From NCBI GenBank assembly GCA_017459485.1, contig JAFUCW010000329.1, forward strand, positions 1 through 5,441: 5,441 nucleotides of DNA, read 5' to 3'. The notes below the pieces were generated by a model, which was not told where the DNA came from, made no database searches, and saw nothing but the letters and a program-made list of their open reading frames with translations. The stretch comes from Eggerthellaceae bacterium (GTDB lineage Bacteria > Actinomycetota > Coriobacteriia > Coriobacteriales > Eggerthellaceae). Shown piece after piece: positions 5,234-5,441 of this stretch; the stretch's first letter is position 1; every line of letters starts with the position of its first letter. Both the position numbers and the translations under genes were made by a program.

Positions 5234-5239
5234 ATTATA
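5234..5239 (-). promoter_or_regulatory. Probable -10 box of the PAP2 gene, leaderless
   Basis: On the minus strand this reads TATAAT, perfect consensus, followed by 8 bases and then the ATG. Initiation about 7 bases past the hexamer would begin the mRNA at or within two bases of the start codon. The flanking GGTATAAT matches the box in front of moeA. No clear -35 is visible. Confidence 0.55.
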
Positions 5240-5247
5240 CCGTGTGG

Positions 5248-5287
5248 AAAAAAGGGGCTTTCGCTGACTTCCTTGGGCGAATCCCTT
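5248..5287 (-). terminator. Intrinsic terminator of the right-edge gene
   Basis: Read on the minus strand, AAGGG (5287-5283) pairs with CCCTT (5256-5252) and TTCGC (5281-5277) with GCGAA (5264-5260), closing a 12-base loop. The T-run continues to 5248, giving six Ts (5253-5248). It is about 60 bases behind the stop of the gene ending at 5350 and just before the PAP2 -10 box, so it separates the two genes. Confidence 0.6.
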
Positions 5288-5349
5288 GCGAATGATACAC
5301 CTCATCTTTGACAGCGTGATTCTTTATTTATGAGTTCTGAACTGGGAAG

Positions 5350-5441
5350 TTACCGCTTCTTCGCTGATTTTTTCTTGCGTGGAGTTTTCCGTCTCAGGTC
5401 GATTTCCACAGATTTCGCGAACAGGGTCTTCACGTCCTTGA
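5350..5441 (-). CDS. 3' end of an unidentified gene with a Lys/Arg-rich tail
   Basis: A minus-strand frame enters from the right edge and ends at TAA (5352-5350), giving the last 29 residues of a protein: KDVKTLFAKSVEIDLRRK followed by TPRKKKSAKKR. The final 14 residues are mostly Lys, Arg and Ser, a kind of basic tail common on actinobacterial DNA- or RNA-binding proteins such as topoisomerase I or nucleoid proteins. The visible part is too short to name a family. Support for the strand comes from the intrinsic terminator 60 bases downstream. A competing plus-strand frame from the ATG at 5330 also stays open to the edge (37 codons) but lacks a Shine-Dalgarno; I judge it less likely. Confidence 0.5.
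   Translation of the reverse strand, partial: KDVKTLFAKSVEIDLRRKTPRKKKSAKKR

Noticed and set aside
5330..5441. Plus-strand gene starting at the ATG at 5330
   Set aside because: It has no Shine-Dalgarno, and its aromatic-rich translation is opposite a basic-tailed minus-strand end that has its own terminator. It cannot be excluded entirely without the sequence to the right.

Overview
The window is a GC-rich, densely coded piece of bacterial chromosome with five complete protein genes that I recognise by family, one small regulator gene, and the 3' end of another gene at the right edge. The proteins are housekeeping functions: late molybdenum-cofactor synthesis, D-alanine supply for the cell wall, base-excision repair and a membrane lipid phosphatase. 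GC-rich codon use, good Shine-Dalgarno sites on most genes, one probable leaderless gene, a Lys/Arg-rich protein tail, and pairing of Moco genes with a 4Fe-4S uracil-DNA glycosylase fit an anaerobic actinobacterium, perhaps Coriobacteriia/Eggerthellaceae. That placement is inference from style and gene content, not from a marker gene.

Layout: bases 1-125 carry no convincing gene but an unusual cluster of inverted repeats, ending in a 9-bp hairpin just behind the mog stop. Bases 126-1974 (minus strand) hold moeA followed by a mogA/moaB-type gene, probably one transcript read from a TATAAT box at 2014-2009. MoeA inserts molybdate into the adenylated molybdopterin that Mog-type proteins make, so the two act consecutively. 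Bases 1975-2258 are a divergent intergenic region. Its right half holds three copies of the palindrome TACATGTA in front of an 80-residue HTH (XRE-type) regulator (2259-2501), which ends at a good intrinsic terminator.

Bases 2707-4553 (plus strand) hold an alr-udg operon: an alanine racemase with an extra N-terminal segment of about 50 residues, then a type-4 uracil-DNA glycosylase whose Shine-Dalgarno sequence overlaps the alr stop codon. This faces a minus-strand PAP2-family phosphatase gene (4716-5225) across a 162-base convergent spacer that contains a long imperfect hairpin. The PAP2 gene has TATAAT only 8 bases before its ATG and no Shine-Dalgarno, so its mRNA is probably leaderless. 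At the right edge, a minus-strand gene ends at 5350 with a very basic tail and is followed by an intrinsic terminator.

I see no mobile element, CRISPR array, rRNA or tRNA. Nothing here demonstrates a new multi-gene system. The items most worth a second look are the TACATGTA operator-like array, the alanine racemase extension, the structured element at 1-121 and the leaderless PAP2 gene.
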